Assembly: GCA_039881045.1 (NCBI GenBank)
Contig: JAYWVB010000039.1
Coordinates: forward strand, 186,001 to 250,000
DNA: 64,000 bases
DNA from: Chaetomium olivaceum
Lineage: Eukaryota > Ascomycota > Sordariomycetes > Sordariales > Chaetomiaceae
Reading direction: 5' to 3'
Of this stretch, positions 10,397-21,315 are shown piece by piece. Under the pieces are notes generated by a model. That model was not told where the DNA came from. It worked only from the letters and a program-made list of their open reading frames with translations, and searched no databases. A program made the translations under genes and the position numbers. How positions within the stretch are numbered: position 1 is the first letter of the stretch; every line of letters begins with the position of its first letter.

Positions 10397-11665
10397 TTAA
10401 GCGCCATAGGCAAAGGTGTTGCCGTACACGCTGGGTGTGTTGCCCCTGACCATGGTGCCGTCCTGGACCATGAAATACGAGTAGCGCTCAACGAAAGAGT
10501 ACGTCGCGTTGGTCTCAATCTGGTCAATGACCGTCTCGAGCTGCGAGTTGATCTGGTCGTCGGTGCCATCAAAGGCAAACTCGGTAATCCAGACAGGCTT
10601 GTTGAAGGCGGCATGGACGTTGCGCAGATGGCTGAGGAAGGTGTTGGTATCAACGCCATAGATGTGGATGTTGAGGAAATCCACGGCGCAGTTGCCACCG
10701 CAAGCGGTGAAGAAGCGCTGCAACCATTGGATACCATGGTCAGGCCCGTTGCCGTTGGTGATGGCCGGAGAGCCGATCCGAGCCTTGCCCGCGAAGGGAT
10801 TCATGAGCTCAATGTGCTTTTGGGCGGTAAGCTCCGGCGTCATGTTGGCCTGGGCCTCGAGCTCAGGCTCGTTGAAGCTGAGGAGGCACCTGGATCCGGC
10901 ATCGATCGCCTTCTGGGCGTTCGCGGGCCACACTTGGGGGAAGTCAAGCTTCAAGCCCCACAGCATGGGGCAGAACTCGAGGTCGGTGTCTGAGTCATCA
11001 TACTGGCCCCAGTTGTAAGCCCAAGAGACCTTGGTGCCAGCGTTCAGAAGAGACTTCAGTAGCTGGGGGTTGTTGTACACGAGGCCACGCTTGCCGCTAG
11101 CACCGGTGTTTCCGCCGGTGTTTCCGCCGGTGTTTCCGCCGGTGTTTCCACCATTCCCTTCGTCGCCGCCATCGTTTCCCTCGTTTCCGCCACCAACCTC
11201 CACGATAGGAACAGGAATCGGAACAGGCTGCGCAGTGGAAGAGGGCGCCGGCGGCGGCGGAGCTGGGGTGTTGATGACAACAGCCTCAGATGTGGTGCTC
11301 GGTGACGGGACAGCCTCAACCACGGGCGGCGGGCTGTTCTGCACGGGAGCAACGCTGGTCGATGTGACTTGAACGACGATGGTGGTGGTAGGAACAACCG
11401 GGGATGGGGCCGGCTCGGAGGCCGTGGTGCTCACAGAGCTGGACTGGGGCCTGAACTTGTGGGAATGGGTGTAGAAGGCCTTGGGGCTGGACTTGGTCTC
11501 GTCGCCCTCGTAGACAGTGACGGTCACCCAGTCCGTGACAGTCACCCGCTCGGTATAAAGGGCCTTCTTGTCAAGCGCATGCCGATCGCCATAACCACGG
11601 GGACCAGCAATGGCTTGGCCAGAAAGGGTGGCTGCCACCAGAGCGGAAAGGGTTTTGGTATACAT
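10397..11665 (-). CDS. secreted glycoside hydrolase family 128 (beta-1,3-glucanase type)
   Basis: Single exon of 422 residues, ATG at 11663-11665 and stop at 10397-10399. Residues 1-20 form a signal peptide ending near QAIA. A region with the repeated VTVTDWVTVTVYEG motif and a Ser/Thr/Pro-rich linker follows, including GGNT repeats. The catalytic part begins around residue 190 (GKRGLVYNN) and runs to the C-terminus. It carries CLLSFNEPE, expected to hold the acid/base Glu, NIHIYG, and KPVWITEFAF, expected to hold the nucleophile Glu. This is the glycosyl hydrolase catalytic core/Asl1-like family now called GH128, which cleaves beta-1,3-glucan and acts at the wall or outside the cell. No GPI-type tail is seen; the protein ends YGNTFAYGA. 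The frame is intact and codon use strong. The long leader upstream, to about 12.25 kb, reads open by chance in another frame. Confidence 0.9.
   Translation of the reverse strand: MYTKTLSALVAATLSGQAIAGPRGYGDRHALDKKALYTERVTVTDWVTVTVYEGDETKSSPKAFYTHSHKFRPQSSSVSTTASEPAPSPVVPTTTIVVQVTSTSVAPVQNSPPPVVEAVPSPSTTSEAVVINTPAPPPPAPSSTAQPVPIPVPIVEVGGGNEGNDGGDEGNGGNTGGNTGGNTGGNTGASGKRGLVYNNPQLLKSLLNAGTKVSWAYNWGQYDDSDTDLEFCPMLWGLKLDFPQVWPANAQKAIDAGSRCLLSFNEPELEAQANMTPELTAQKHIELMNPFAGKARIGSPAITNGNGPDHGIQWLQRFFTACGGNCAVDFLNIHIYGVDTNTFLSHLRNVHAAFNKPVWITEFAFDGTDDQINSQLETVIDQIETNATYSFVERYSYFMVQDGTMVRGNTPSVYGNTFAYGA
11104..11151. repeat. 12-bp tandem repeat in GH128 linker
   Basis: Four copies of GGTGTTTCCGCC (plus strand) encode Gly-Gly-Asn-Thr repeats in the linker in front of the catalytic domain. 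The last copy is slightly diverged. Confidence 0.85.
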
Positions 11666-12250
11666 CTTGGTGATGCTGGGTTGGGGTGGTCAATGGTAGT
11701 TGTTTGACTGATGTGGTGAGAATCAATTGATTCTTAGGTGTTCTTAAATGAATGTTGACTCGGTCGCTGTCAAGTCGTGTTCCTCGAGGTGGTTCGTCGG
11801 GCTGTGTTGTTGGGAAGAAGCGCAGAGGTGCGAAAGGATAGCCAGCACGACAAAGCGAGGAAGAAGTAGAAGGGCGGAGTATCGTGGGATAGATAGTGCG
11901 TAGCAGTTGTTCCAAGCCACACTGGGTGGGCAGGTAAATGAAGGTGAATTCGGGGGCCGAGTTGGCGTTACTGGTTGGTTTGTGTCGCCGTCTGTCAAAG
12001 ACGCAGAAGGAATGATGCGAATTTGAAAGTCCGAGTGGGACGATGACTGCAGCCGTGACCAGAAGGCGCCAAAGATTTGGTGGTTGTACGACGGTTGAAG
12101 CTCGCAACCAGTCGAGGCGAAGGGAAAGAAAGTGAAACAAACTGTTGCTAGAAAGTAGAAAGAAAGGGAAAGGCCCGGAACCGTGGGTGAGGAAGGAAAC
12201 CAGAATCAAGCAGGCATCGTGGAGGTGCGGGAAGGAGTGAGGTCTGGTGC

Positions 12251-12258
12251 TTATAAAG
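12251..12258 (-). promoter_or_regulatory. possible TATA box of the GH128 gene
   Basis: On the minus strand the sequence reads CCTTTATAAG, about 590 bases upstream of the GH128 start codon. A leader of more than 500 nt would be long but is possible in filamentous fungi. The core is nearly palindromic, so it could also serve the plus strand. Confidence 0.3.
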
Positions 12259-13173
12259 GGACGGGAGAGTACCCGGGATGATCGGATCGTGGGGGGGGGG
12301 GTGGTCTGGACCATGGTGGGACGAAAGTGCCTGCAGGATGCGGTGCAGTGGAGAAACCACACTTTCCTGTCAGGAACAAATGAGCTCGGTGCCTGGGCCG
12401 CAGCGTCGGAACCAGACAACGCACCTCGTCACAAAAATACAAGCTTGGGGATACACAAGGCGCACTCATAAATTGCTCGTCACTGTAAGCTGCTGGCGAG
12501 GGTTGACAGGTCATCCGAACTCATTTATCATTTTAGTTACCGTTGCCTCCATCTCTCTCTTTGCGGGGTCAATACCCGGGGCATCACTAGGTATTTGTTT
12601 CCTCATGTGGGTTGATTGACGCCCGGGTATCGCAGCAAGAGAACCTCTGGACTCCTTCAGCAAGGATGCTCACCGTCCCAACTTTCTGGCCGAACAACCT
12701 CGAAAGCACCCCAACTTGGATGGATGATGCACCGATGCAGTGAGATCGGACGACGTAAGCTGCCAACCCAATCGCCCCACCCGACCCCTTCCATCAATTC
12801 GTTCTTCTTCTTGCACAGTCTGCGGTCAAAAGCATGGCCTGTCAAGGGTCAAGGATCTTTTCTGTGAGCGATTTCGAAAATCGAAACAAAAGCTCCGACG
12901 TTGGCGCTGCAACAGCTGGCGCCTGGCCCCTTCGATGTGGGGCAATCAGACGAACCAGCGTGGTGGGCTCAACATCTAAGCCCCACATTTACCCGCTTGT
13001 CAAGCGTCCCGCCCAATCGCACGTCGCTCCGATCCCTCATGCAGGTACGGAGCCATTGAGAGCCCTGCTGAGGGGGCGGGGGGCAAACTCAGGCACGCAT
13101 GCTGCAGGAACGCGGCACTTTTCTTCTCTTGTTTTCTTCCTTTTTTGGGGCACACACAAGATCCACAAAATCC

Positions 13174-13191
13174 ACAAAATCCGGATTTTGT
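13174..13191. promoter_or_regulatory. 18-bp perfect palindrome with flanking 9-bp repeats
   Basis: ACAAAATCCGGATTTTGT is its own reverse complement. It is preceded by and overlaps two direct copies of ATCCACAAA (13161-13169 and 13170-13178). Such symmetry fits a dimeric DNA-binding protein, but no factor can be named. Confidence 0.4.
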
Positions 13192-14282
13192 CCGTTCGCT
13201 TCGAGTTCTGCCATGTTCGCCCGCATCGGACCCCCTTCCGCAGCCCCGACAAGAATATGGTATCTCCGACGGAGTGCTTGGGCGGCACTTCCCCCGATCA
13301 GGCCAATGATCGGCTGCCATGTGCGTCCGCAATCGTGAAACAGGGTTTCGGGGGAGCGAGCCGTGACTTGCAGACACCCCCCGGTCGCACAGGAAACGTG
13401 CAGGGAGAGGGTGAGACAGCGCCCACCCCCCGTTTGCTCAGGCCAACGGTCCTGGGCAATTTCGGTGGGATCTTGGAACTGGCAAACTGCACTTACACAC
13501 ACAGGAGCTGCACATGCACACGTGCCCGATGAGTGACGAGATGCGATAATTCGATATCACACCAGGGATTATATATCTTTGATTCCTAACTCGTTGGAGT
13601 TCTCCCTGTGACGCGCACCTGTGCATATTTAACACGGTGTCCAAGTGATCGATTCAATTGATGCCAAACATGACCGGTTCCGAGGTTACTGCGTAGAGAG
13701 TACTACCTTTACTGTACTGTGCCATGTCAGACATGAGGACCCGACTCGGGAGCTACCGTCAAAATGAGACTCGAAACCTGGACCTGAGCACCGAACCAGC
13801 GTCGTCAGCAAATCAAACATGGGATGGAGAGTCTTCGGGTTTGGAAATGGAATTGATCACAAACGCTATCCGCCAACAGTCACCAGGTGGGAACTAAGTG
13901 ACACCAGGCAGGCATCATTCAATGTTTCTTCGACGCCACAGTTGCCGAGATCTATCGGCGGGTTACTGAAGGCGGCGCAGCCAGCGCTAACAGCGAGCTA
14001 CAAGCAAGAATAGTATCGAAGTCACATCGACTGGCCGTGCAGGCAGGTCGGTAGATAAGCCAAAACCCCAAACTCCTATTTCCAACTCGATCTATCATGC
14101 TAGACGACGCCGTCCCTACGTAGCCAGGGACCAGCCCCAAGTAGCAGACAAAGTCATTGTTTACCGGGCCACCGTCAATAATACCGAAGCCATCACCTAG
14201 AGAGAGAACTCAGAAAAGTGTTGAGGCTTGCTTGCTTGACCCGCCCAACCAAACCAAACCAAACCAAATCAAACCTCCCAAA

Positions 14283-15864
14283 TCATATCAACCGGCGCGT
14301 GTACCCGGTGCTCGAAGCGCCGGTGGGGTTGTTGCTGGTCGGCGTGTAGCGCACGTCGTTCTCGGTAAAGTTCCGGCCGACATTGACACCAGCTGGGAGG
14401 ACACCGCCGCCGCGCGAAGACCCGGCGACGGGCCGCATCGGGAGCGTGGTGGCGGTGCCAGTGGCGGCGGTGGTGGTGGTGCCATTGGAGCTGGAGGAGC
14501 CGGGACGGCCGGTGCTGGGGGGCTAGCGGGGTGTGGAAAATGGGGGGTTAGTTTTGATGTAGGAGAAACTTGGAGTTGGAGCGAGGGAAGTGGAAGGGCC
14601 GGGGGGGATGGGGGGGCTTACGTGGGGTTGGCCGTGGTTACGGTAGTTCTTCTCACGCTCGTTGATCTCCGCCTCGCCAAACCTCCTCTGCGCGTCATCG
14701 TTGGCGTAGTTTCTCCAGCATTCCTCAAGCCAGTCCCTGAAGTCCTCTTCTTGACAGGCCGCGGGGAGTCTGCCGGTTAGGGTACCGTTTAAGATAGAGA
14801 TCAACTCGGGTACGTTCACGTGTCTCTTCCCCAGAGTCTGGCTGGCCGCGTCGAAGTTGTACTCCAAGGAGGCGACAGTCAGGGTGACGGCAACAAGCAC
14901 GCGGTAGATGGCCGTCTCGGCCGAGGCGACTCCGGCCTGGCGACGGAGCTCGACGGTGTGGAGCTTCTCGTAGGGGTTGAAACTGCTCGACCTGTACCTG
15001 ACATTTGCGTTGGGGTTGCTCTCAACGATGGTCATGGTCTTGGCGAAGTCGTTGGGCTGCCCTGACCGTGCCGCGTAGGCAATCTTGTTCCACACAGGCA
15101 CCCAGCCGTTCGTGCCCACGTTCATATACTCGCCCGTTGCGAAACTGCGCCAGTTGGCGAGCGCATACCTGTTCTCCCTGCGCTCCTTCGGCAGCAGTCC
15201 TCTCAGAGCGGCCTCGAAAAAAAAGGCGCCTTTGGCGACCTGCATCAGCTGTGGCAGCGTGTACACGGACTTCTTCCCCGGACCGACCGAGACGTGCACG
15301 TGGCAGGCGCAGTTGTCGTTGGTCCAGAGGTTGAAAGTGTCTGTGATGGAATTGAAGACCTGGTGTATCGCCGTCTGCCAGTCGCTGCTCACGGACAATG
15401 GTGGCGAGATGATCTCGATACCCCCTATGTCTACCGTTAGCCAACCTTATCCTCCCGGGAGCAACTAACTACCTCGGTAGGTACCTGACGGTAGCAAAGT
15501 AGTAGGTATAATGAGAAAACTTACACCAGTCGCGGGCTTTGGGGGGCACCTTCAGCTCGTACTCCCTCAAGCTCGCGTCGGACATACATGTCCAGCCATG
15601 CTTATCGCCGAAAGTCAGGTCAAGGATTGATGTGATGGCCTGGCCCACGTATTTGCGCTGCTTCTCCATCTTACCCTCGTTATTTGAATCATTGCTGAGG
15701 TCCCACTGCCACTTCTCAAAAAACCTGGACACCTTCTTCTTCTTCTTGATCCTCTCTTTGATCGTCTTTTTGACGCTATCCCTAAGCTTGACGAAGACCT
15801 CGATCTCAATGCCAAACCACGGGTTTGCCGCGTAGACGACTGGAGCCGCTGCACTAGAAGCCAT
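14283..15864 (-). CDS. putative amidoligase (Amidoligase_2-type) protein
   Basis: Three exons on the minus strand: 15525-15864, 14622-15430 and 14283-14522, with GT-AG introns of 94 and 99 nt; the second has an AACTAAC branch site. The product is about 462 residues. Family hallmarks are FGIEIEVF near residues 17-24, then GGIEIISPPL near 116-125, which is formed only after splicing, then NDNCACHVHVSVG near 151-163, the His-Val-His motif. Together these match the fungal Amidoligase_2 family, a glutamine-synthetase-like ATP-grasp-independent fold predicted to form or modify amide bonds. The substrate is unknown in fungi. A short basic KKKKK stretch occurs near residue 40. The C-terminal exon is Ser/Thr/Gly-rich and disordered. 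No signal peptide or membrane span is seen, so it is likely cytosolic. All frames are intact. Confidence 0.8.
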
Positions 15865-17423
15865 GGGGACGGAGGGGGACCAGAAGGCGGTATGTCAAAG
15901 GGATGACTGACAAGAGACGGGAAGCTGTAAACTGCGGACCACCGCGCAAAGAGGGGTGAATGGAAATAAGTAGATACGATCTATTTGATGTTGAGAGCAG
16001 AAAAGCCTACAACAACCAGTGTTGAGGCGGGAAGACGGGATGACGAAGGAGGCAGAGGCAATGTATGAATAACCTAGCTACCTGCAACTCGCGGCGAGGA
16101 AACCCATCTTTATACGGGGAGCTTGAACTTTGTTGGGCCTGGGTTTCCCGAAGCAGGCATAGGCAGATATCGACCACAACCATGCAGCGGCACGAAGTCC
16201 CCTGTGGTGGCCACCGCCGTTTCTCCGACATTGGTGACATACCTCGCTCTTGAGGAGGAACATCAGACCATCTATTACAGCCTATGGTGGGGTAGTAGAC
16301 TACTCGTAACGAGATGGTCGCAAAACGGAGCCGACCATGTGCTCCTCCACTACTCCGTGGGCCAGGTCCCGGGGACTTGGAACGCTGGAGAAAGACCGGA
16401 GACGGCGGCCAGCGTTCTCACCATCCTCAAACTTCCCTAAACAGGCATCCGCAGTCTTCGCCCGCCGCTACCGCCGCCGACAGGTTCGTGCCTAGTCCGT
16501 CAGGTTGAATCCCAAAAGGCCCCCAGCTTTTTATCACCACCTAGTGTTTGAAACGGGGAGTCAACCAATTCCCTCGGACTGTGTCAGATTATAAACCGAT
16601 CCTCTACGGCTATGCCAAGGGGTGCCTGTTCTCATACAGGGCCCTAACCCTGTTAGTATCCGTATCATAATCTCCCTAGCCACCGGAATGATAGTGATGG
16701 TTAAGTTTGTCGGAAGGTAGAAAACATGTTGAGATTAATATGTAGTTCAAATAGGAACTCGCGCAGTGCTGGTAGTACCAGTAGAGGAAGTTCGAAAAAA
16801 AGGGGTAGCGGTAAGGGTTAGGGTTGCACATATGATACTCTCCTCACAACCCCTAACTCTGAGGCGCAGCTTGTACCTCAAGATGCGAACCTCCGAGGTG
16901 AAAGAATGTCTTACCTAGTACTGTAAGCCTGGATTATAAGCCCAGGAAGCATAGCTGGGGCCTAGACCCAACATATCATCATTTCCCACCAAGATTCGGA
17001 CCATCGGATCATGTCATGATGAGCGAAGCATGTTTTACAACTCGGTCTTGCTGTGCCGCCATGAGGGCATGTGGGGAGTCTGATGTCTGGACTACTACGG
17101 GTCTGTGGAGTTGGCTGTAGGATTGATTCCACAAGGCAGCATTGCCCTTTGCCCTATCCAGTTCCTTTCCGCCAACCGCCCTCTTGGTCATCGTGTAGGT
17201 AGTATAAGAGGGTGAGGAGCCTCCGCGTATCAAGTGCCTCTGATTATTCAAGTTCTCGGGTCCGAGCTCTAACTGAACCATATCTAGATCTTAATTCTTT
17301 GAAACCCGATTTACTACGTCGGCTACCATATCTAGGCTTTTTACAGCTCAGACTTTGCGTTTCCTTATTCGTTTAGTCCCCCCTCACTATCCACCTAGGC
17401 TCAGCCAAGTTTTGCGAGCAACC
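15865..17423. other. intergenic region
   Basis: Divergent promoter region between the amidoligase gene (minus) and the next gene (plus). It includes a single telomere-like GGGTTAGGG near 16815 and a stretch with slightly lower GC (16.55-17.35 kb). The longest frames, around 16.1-16.5 kb and 17.0-17.3 kb, show no domain or codon bias. No gene is supported. Confidence 0.5.
16108..16115 (-). promoter_or_regulatory. TATA box of the amidoligase gene
   Basis: The minus strand reads GTATAAAG about 245 bases upstream of the start codon, a suitable position for a leader of roughly 200 nt. Confidence 0.45.
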
Positions 17424-18473
17424 ATGTCTAGCGGAGGCGGACACAAGAAAACCCCGGCGAAGGCGCCCGCGCCGGCGGCCTCGACCTCAACGGGTCCGGC
17501 ACGCACGTCGGCCTCCACAGCCACCCAGCGCGCCTCCGCCTCTACAAGCTCCCAGTCACGCACTGCTCCGACGAGCACTCCGGCAAAGACATCCGGTTCA
17601 ACCACCACTCCGGCAAGCAGCTCAGCACCAGCTTCCTCGGCAAGCGCCTCCCAATCAGGAGGCCCCCCCCCAACTCTCAACATGTCCGGCCCCGACCCTG
17701 GCGCAGAGGAAGAGGCAAGGAAGGACTTGGCCATGATAGATCACTGGCTGAAGGAGCTGCCGACAGCCGGCAAGGAGTACAGCTACTTGATCGCCTTCGA
17801 CCCGGCCACGGCGGCAGCCAAGCCGCAGATCGAGAAGGAGCTCAAGAAGACGCTCAAGCTGGGCAACGCCACGCGGATACCGGCCATGTGGGAGCCCGAC
17901 ACGGACAACGACACGCTCGGCACCGTGCAGGTCGGCGCCATCGACGGCGGCGACATGGAGGAGCTCGAAGGCATGGGCTTCAAGTTCAAGCGCATCCTCA
18001 TCGAGATCGGGCCCAAGGAGCGCGTCGCCCACATGCCCGAGCCGCCCGCCGCCAAGAAGCCCACCACCACCGCCGCCCCCAAAAGCAGGCGGCCACCAAC
18101 AACGCCCCCGCTAACACCACCTCCGCGCCTGCAAAGTCGGCCCCTGCAAAGACGACGACTCCCGCAAAGACGACGACTCCCGCAAAGGCTACCACCGCCG
18201 CTGGTAACGGCACGGCTGCCAAAAAGACGACCACCACCACGGCCGGCGGAGCTGCGAAGAAGACGACGGCTACCACCGGAGGCGCTGCAAAAAGTAATGC
18301 GGGTGCTGGCAACGGAACCGGTACCAAGCCTTCAGGGACTCAGCGGTGAGATGCGGACGCCGTTGGTTCAAGGGTTCAGGGACTGGGCTGCAGTGGCGAA
18401 GCAGAAGAGTGCACAGCCGTTGCTTCATGGTTATACACGGAGTTTTGGGTTGAATAGGTTGCTAGTTGAATAA
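17424..18473 (+). CDS. uncharacterised Ala/Thr/Pro/Lys-rich protein, probable frameshift
   Basis: ATG at 17424 starts a frame open to 18473, 349 residues. Residues 1-85 are low complexity (Ser, Thr, Ala, Pro). Residues 95-205 look like a small folded domain (EEEARKDLAMIDHWLKELP, then MEELEGMGFKFKRILIEIGP). From about residue 220 the frame becomes Arg/Pro-rich, while the neighbouring frame continues with Ala-Lys-Thr-rich sequence of the same style as the N-terminus (SAPAKTTTPAK) and stops at 18349. The natural protein was therefore probably about 309 residues, with one base missing in the C5/A4 run at 18076-18084. I do not recognise the family. The Lys/Ala/Thr/Pro tail resembles those of DNA- or RNA-associated proteins, but that is only composition. 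Confidence 0.6.
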   Translation: MSSGGGHKKTPAKAPAPAASTSTGPARTSASTATQRASASTSSQSRTAPTSTPAKTSGSTTTPASSSAPASSASASQSGGPPPTLNMSGPDPGAEEEARKDLAMIDHWLKELPTAGKEYSYLIAFDPATAAAKPQIEKELKKTLKLGNATRIPAMWEPDTDNDTLGTVQVGAIDGGDMEELEGMGFKFKRILIEIGPKERVAHMPEPPAAKKPTTTAAPKSRRPPTTPPLTPPPRLQSRPLQRRRLPQRRRLPQRLPPPLVTARLPKRRPPPRPAELRRRRRLPPEALQKVMRVLATEPVPSLQGLSGEMRTPLVQGFRDWAAVAKQKSAQPLLHGYTRSFGLNRLLVE

Positions 18474-21315
18474 AATAACCAAACCGGTTTTGGAATAAGT
18501 CTATTAGTTTATAGGGCAGTGAACATGAACCTTACCTTAATGTTTCGGAAAATCGCCATAGTAAACGCAGTCCATTGGGTCAAAACCAACTCGCAACTTT
18601 GTCTTTTTCAAAATCTAACCTAGTACATCACGACGCTACCTACCAAATAGAGCCACGTTTTGCTCTCGATATTCCTTGGTGAGTCGACATTGTACTAGTT
18701 CCAGGAAGCCAACCATGCCTGGTAGGCAACTGCCTGTATATGGGTGAGTACCCTCGGGTACTCATTCCTTGTTCTCTTACTCGACTTCTCATTAATCAGT
18801 GGTTTGGAAATTTAATGATAGAATCTTCTAATGATTGATTTCTAAGCTAGACCCTTCCTTCGGACTCCATACGAGAAACCACGACAGGACCCGCTGTTTC
18901 ACAACCGCGACTTGCCTGATTTATAGTGCTTACTTGAGACGGTCGGCGTGTTATACAGACATAGTAACCACGCCCCGAGGCAAAGCAAAGTAGTGCTTAC
19001 CTACCTTGCTGGTATTCTTGTGTCATTTTGGTCCACCTAGTTATTCCTAGTTTAGGTAGTCAAACTTCACCTCTAGGCAAAAACCACACCTACCCCTGTC
19101 CAGGCAGGCTGCAAAGCAGCCTAATTCTAAAACGAGCAAGATTGAGTAGGTACGAGATGATATCAGACTCGGAATTGAGAGCAGCCATTTTGACAATGGA
19201 AATGTTTCAGCTTGTTTTTGGCCTAATCGCTAGTTCGTGTCTGCCTGTGATGGTAATGGTTTCACCTGGCGCTGTAACTAGCACTGCCTGTTGGTGCGGC
19301 ATGTAGGTATGATTTAATAGAATTCTTTACGTCCGCGCACCCGCTAACCAAGGGTTCTTCTTACGCTTTTTATAGAAGTTTGCCGTGTACATAATGACCT
19401 AATGGCACTCTGATCTACGGGGCCACAGCGACGGACAGCCCAAACCTCAGAAGTTGACTCGGGAGCATCACATTCTGATTGAAGCGAAGCTTCAATGATG
19501 AGTTTCTGAGATGTACAATGTACATTGAGGAACGAAGAAGGAACTCCGTTTCATTTACTAGGCTAAACCTCCAAAGTTCTCAGGGGAGCGATTGGATACC
19601 ACATTTTCGAGTGAATTATCGTGCATACTAGGTAGTAATCTTGCACGGCGGTGGCGTTGTGGCTAACACAGCAGCTTCGCTTCACCCTTACTGTGGCATA
19701 CGAAGGAGCATGGCACAGTTAGATACTTGTACACAAAACCATTCTCACTGCCCCATGCGGCCATGTTGAGTTTCAAAAACTACCTTACCTAGTTACGGCT
19801 CACGCTTTGAGAGGATTTCGTCCTCCTTGGAGCCCCTGGTTGACTCTATATTGTCTTGCTTTTTCAATTCACTCATCCTAAGCTACCTACTTAATTAGAG
19901 AGAGCATTCTCGGACCGTATCACACACACACTCGCCTACCATTCTCTTGAATCGATTAATATAGACCGCAATTGACTATACCAATTTGAGAATAACTTTA
20001 TAACCCAATGTAATAGTTTAGGTATGATTACTCTATTTTCTTTTCTCTTGCCATTTCCTTTTCTTTCTTTTCTTATTCCTATTTCTTTCTTACATTTTCC
20101 TTTTTCTTTTGGTTTTTACTCCCTTCACTTCTCTTTCCTTGCATTCCCTTCCCTCTTCTTGTCTTATTTTAAGTTTTCTTTCTTATCTTATCTACTTGTT
20201 TTGTTATTCGTTTCCTTAGGTTATGTATTCATGGAAATTATGTGATACGGTCCGTGGGGACCAATGCCTAAGGTACGGTCCGAAAATGCTTCCTCCTTAA
20301 TTAATACCCAAGCATTCGTGCCCTCGAGAGCCGTCATTTCACGGCCTATAAATAAGGGAAGAAACAACTGAAACAAGCAACTCGTTCATAATCATAAGTA
20401 GGAAAGAGAGTCCCGTTCCCGAGGAGGATTTCCATGTCCCGGCCCCCGGATATGCGCTTTGCGCGGCTGGTGTCAGTTTGCCTTTTGGACGACCGTTGCC
20501 AGGTGCGGCATCTGTTGAACGTCCCGGCGGAGTGGCTGAGCTAGTGAGTGATGTACTGCGGCCCATGCTGTCGGTACGTATCAAGACGGCAATATGACCG
20601 TCGATCAGGAGTTCCTCGTCTGCCCACAAGATGTATAGAGGCCCATTCCGACCCGGTGATGTCCGTTTAGGGCTGATAACTTGATGGCTCGGCTCCGTAG
20701 GCCACGCGGCTCTCGGAGCTCGGCACTGGAGCCGGAGAGAAATATGACCCGAGCGATGCGATGGGCGCCGGTTCTGAGTGGCCGGCCCTGCGAGAAGCCC
20801 CTGTTTCGCTTATTTTATAGCCCCACCAACCCGGAAACGGAAAAGGTAAATTCGATGACATGCGTTGGGGAGGCGCGGCAGCCGAAAGACTTGGGCGCGG
20901 GCTCGACTCGGCCAATATCTAGGCGGGCTCGAAAGAAAAGACGTCATCTCTTCATCTCTCACAAAACCTCCTTCCCCTTTCTCAAGAAGGTTGCAAGGCT
21001 TGTGTCATGGGCCTTACCATCAGCCTCGTGGAGACGCGGAGGAAAGTTGATCGACACTGCCTCATCCACTTTCATGAAAGGGGGGCGCGGGGGTGCTAGG
21101 GTGCTTGGCATGCGTGGTGTGGATCAAGGTTGTTGATGAGCTGTGTGTCAGATGTAAAATGCTGGGACCTCCCCTTACCGTGTTCGCCTGCGTGCCACAC
21201 CGTCGGAAACTTAAACTCCATGAGGATCAATAGCCTCAAGTACGGGGGCAGTCTAACTACTATTCATCGCAAATAAAAAAGAAGGAAGGAAGGCAGCGGA
21301 AAAGGCAGTTTCGGG
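18474..21315. other. gene-poor stretch, lower GC
   Basis: Nearly 3 kb with no convincing gene. The first 1.8 kb is visibly AT-richer than the rest of the window, with many CTACCT/AGGTAG words and a small hairpin at 19478-19496 (8-bp stem, 3-base loop). A T/C-rich tract lies at 20030-20220. From 20340 to 21250 GC rises, and this probably holds the promoter of the Zn2Cys6 gene. The low-GC part could be an eroded repeat, but I see no coding relic or terminal repeats. Confidence 0.45.

Larger units (their letters stand above)
11666..14282. other. long intergenic region between GH128 and amidoligase genes
   Basis: The part to about 12.26 kb is probably the 5' leader and promoter of the GH128 gene. 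A run of eleven G lies near 12.29-12.30 kb. The centre carries two 9-bp direct repeats and an 18-bp perfect palindrome at 13174-13191. The rest to 14282 shows only short overlapping frames. No gene or RNA gene is recognised. Confidence 0.5.

Noticed and set aside
11571..12419. 282-codon minus-strand frame overlapping the GH128 start
   Set aside because: It reads through the GH128 leader into the coding region in the wrong frame; composition is Ser/Pro/Leu noise and the GH128 frame is clearly the real one.
16815..16826. GGGTTAGGG telomere-like unit
   Set aside because: Only about one and a half copies, in the middle of the window and with no array around it.
19478..19496. Small hairpin with 8-bp stem
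   Set aside because: Too short and isolated to be called a terminator or ncRNA in a fungal genome.
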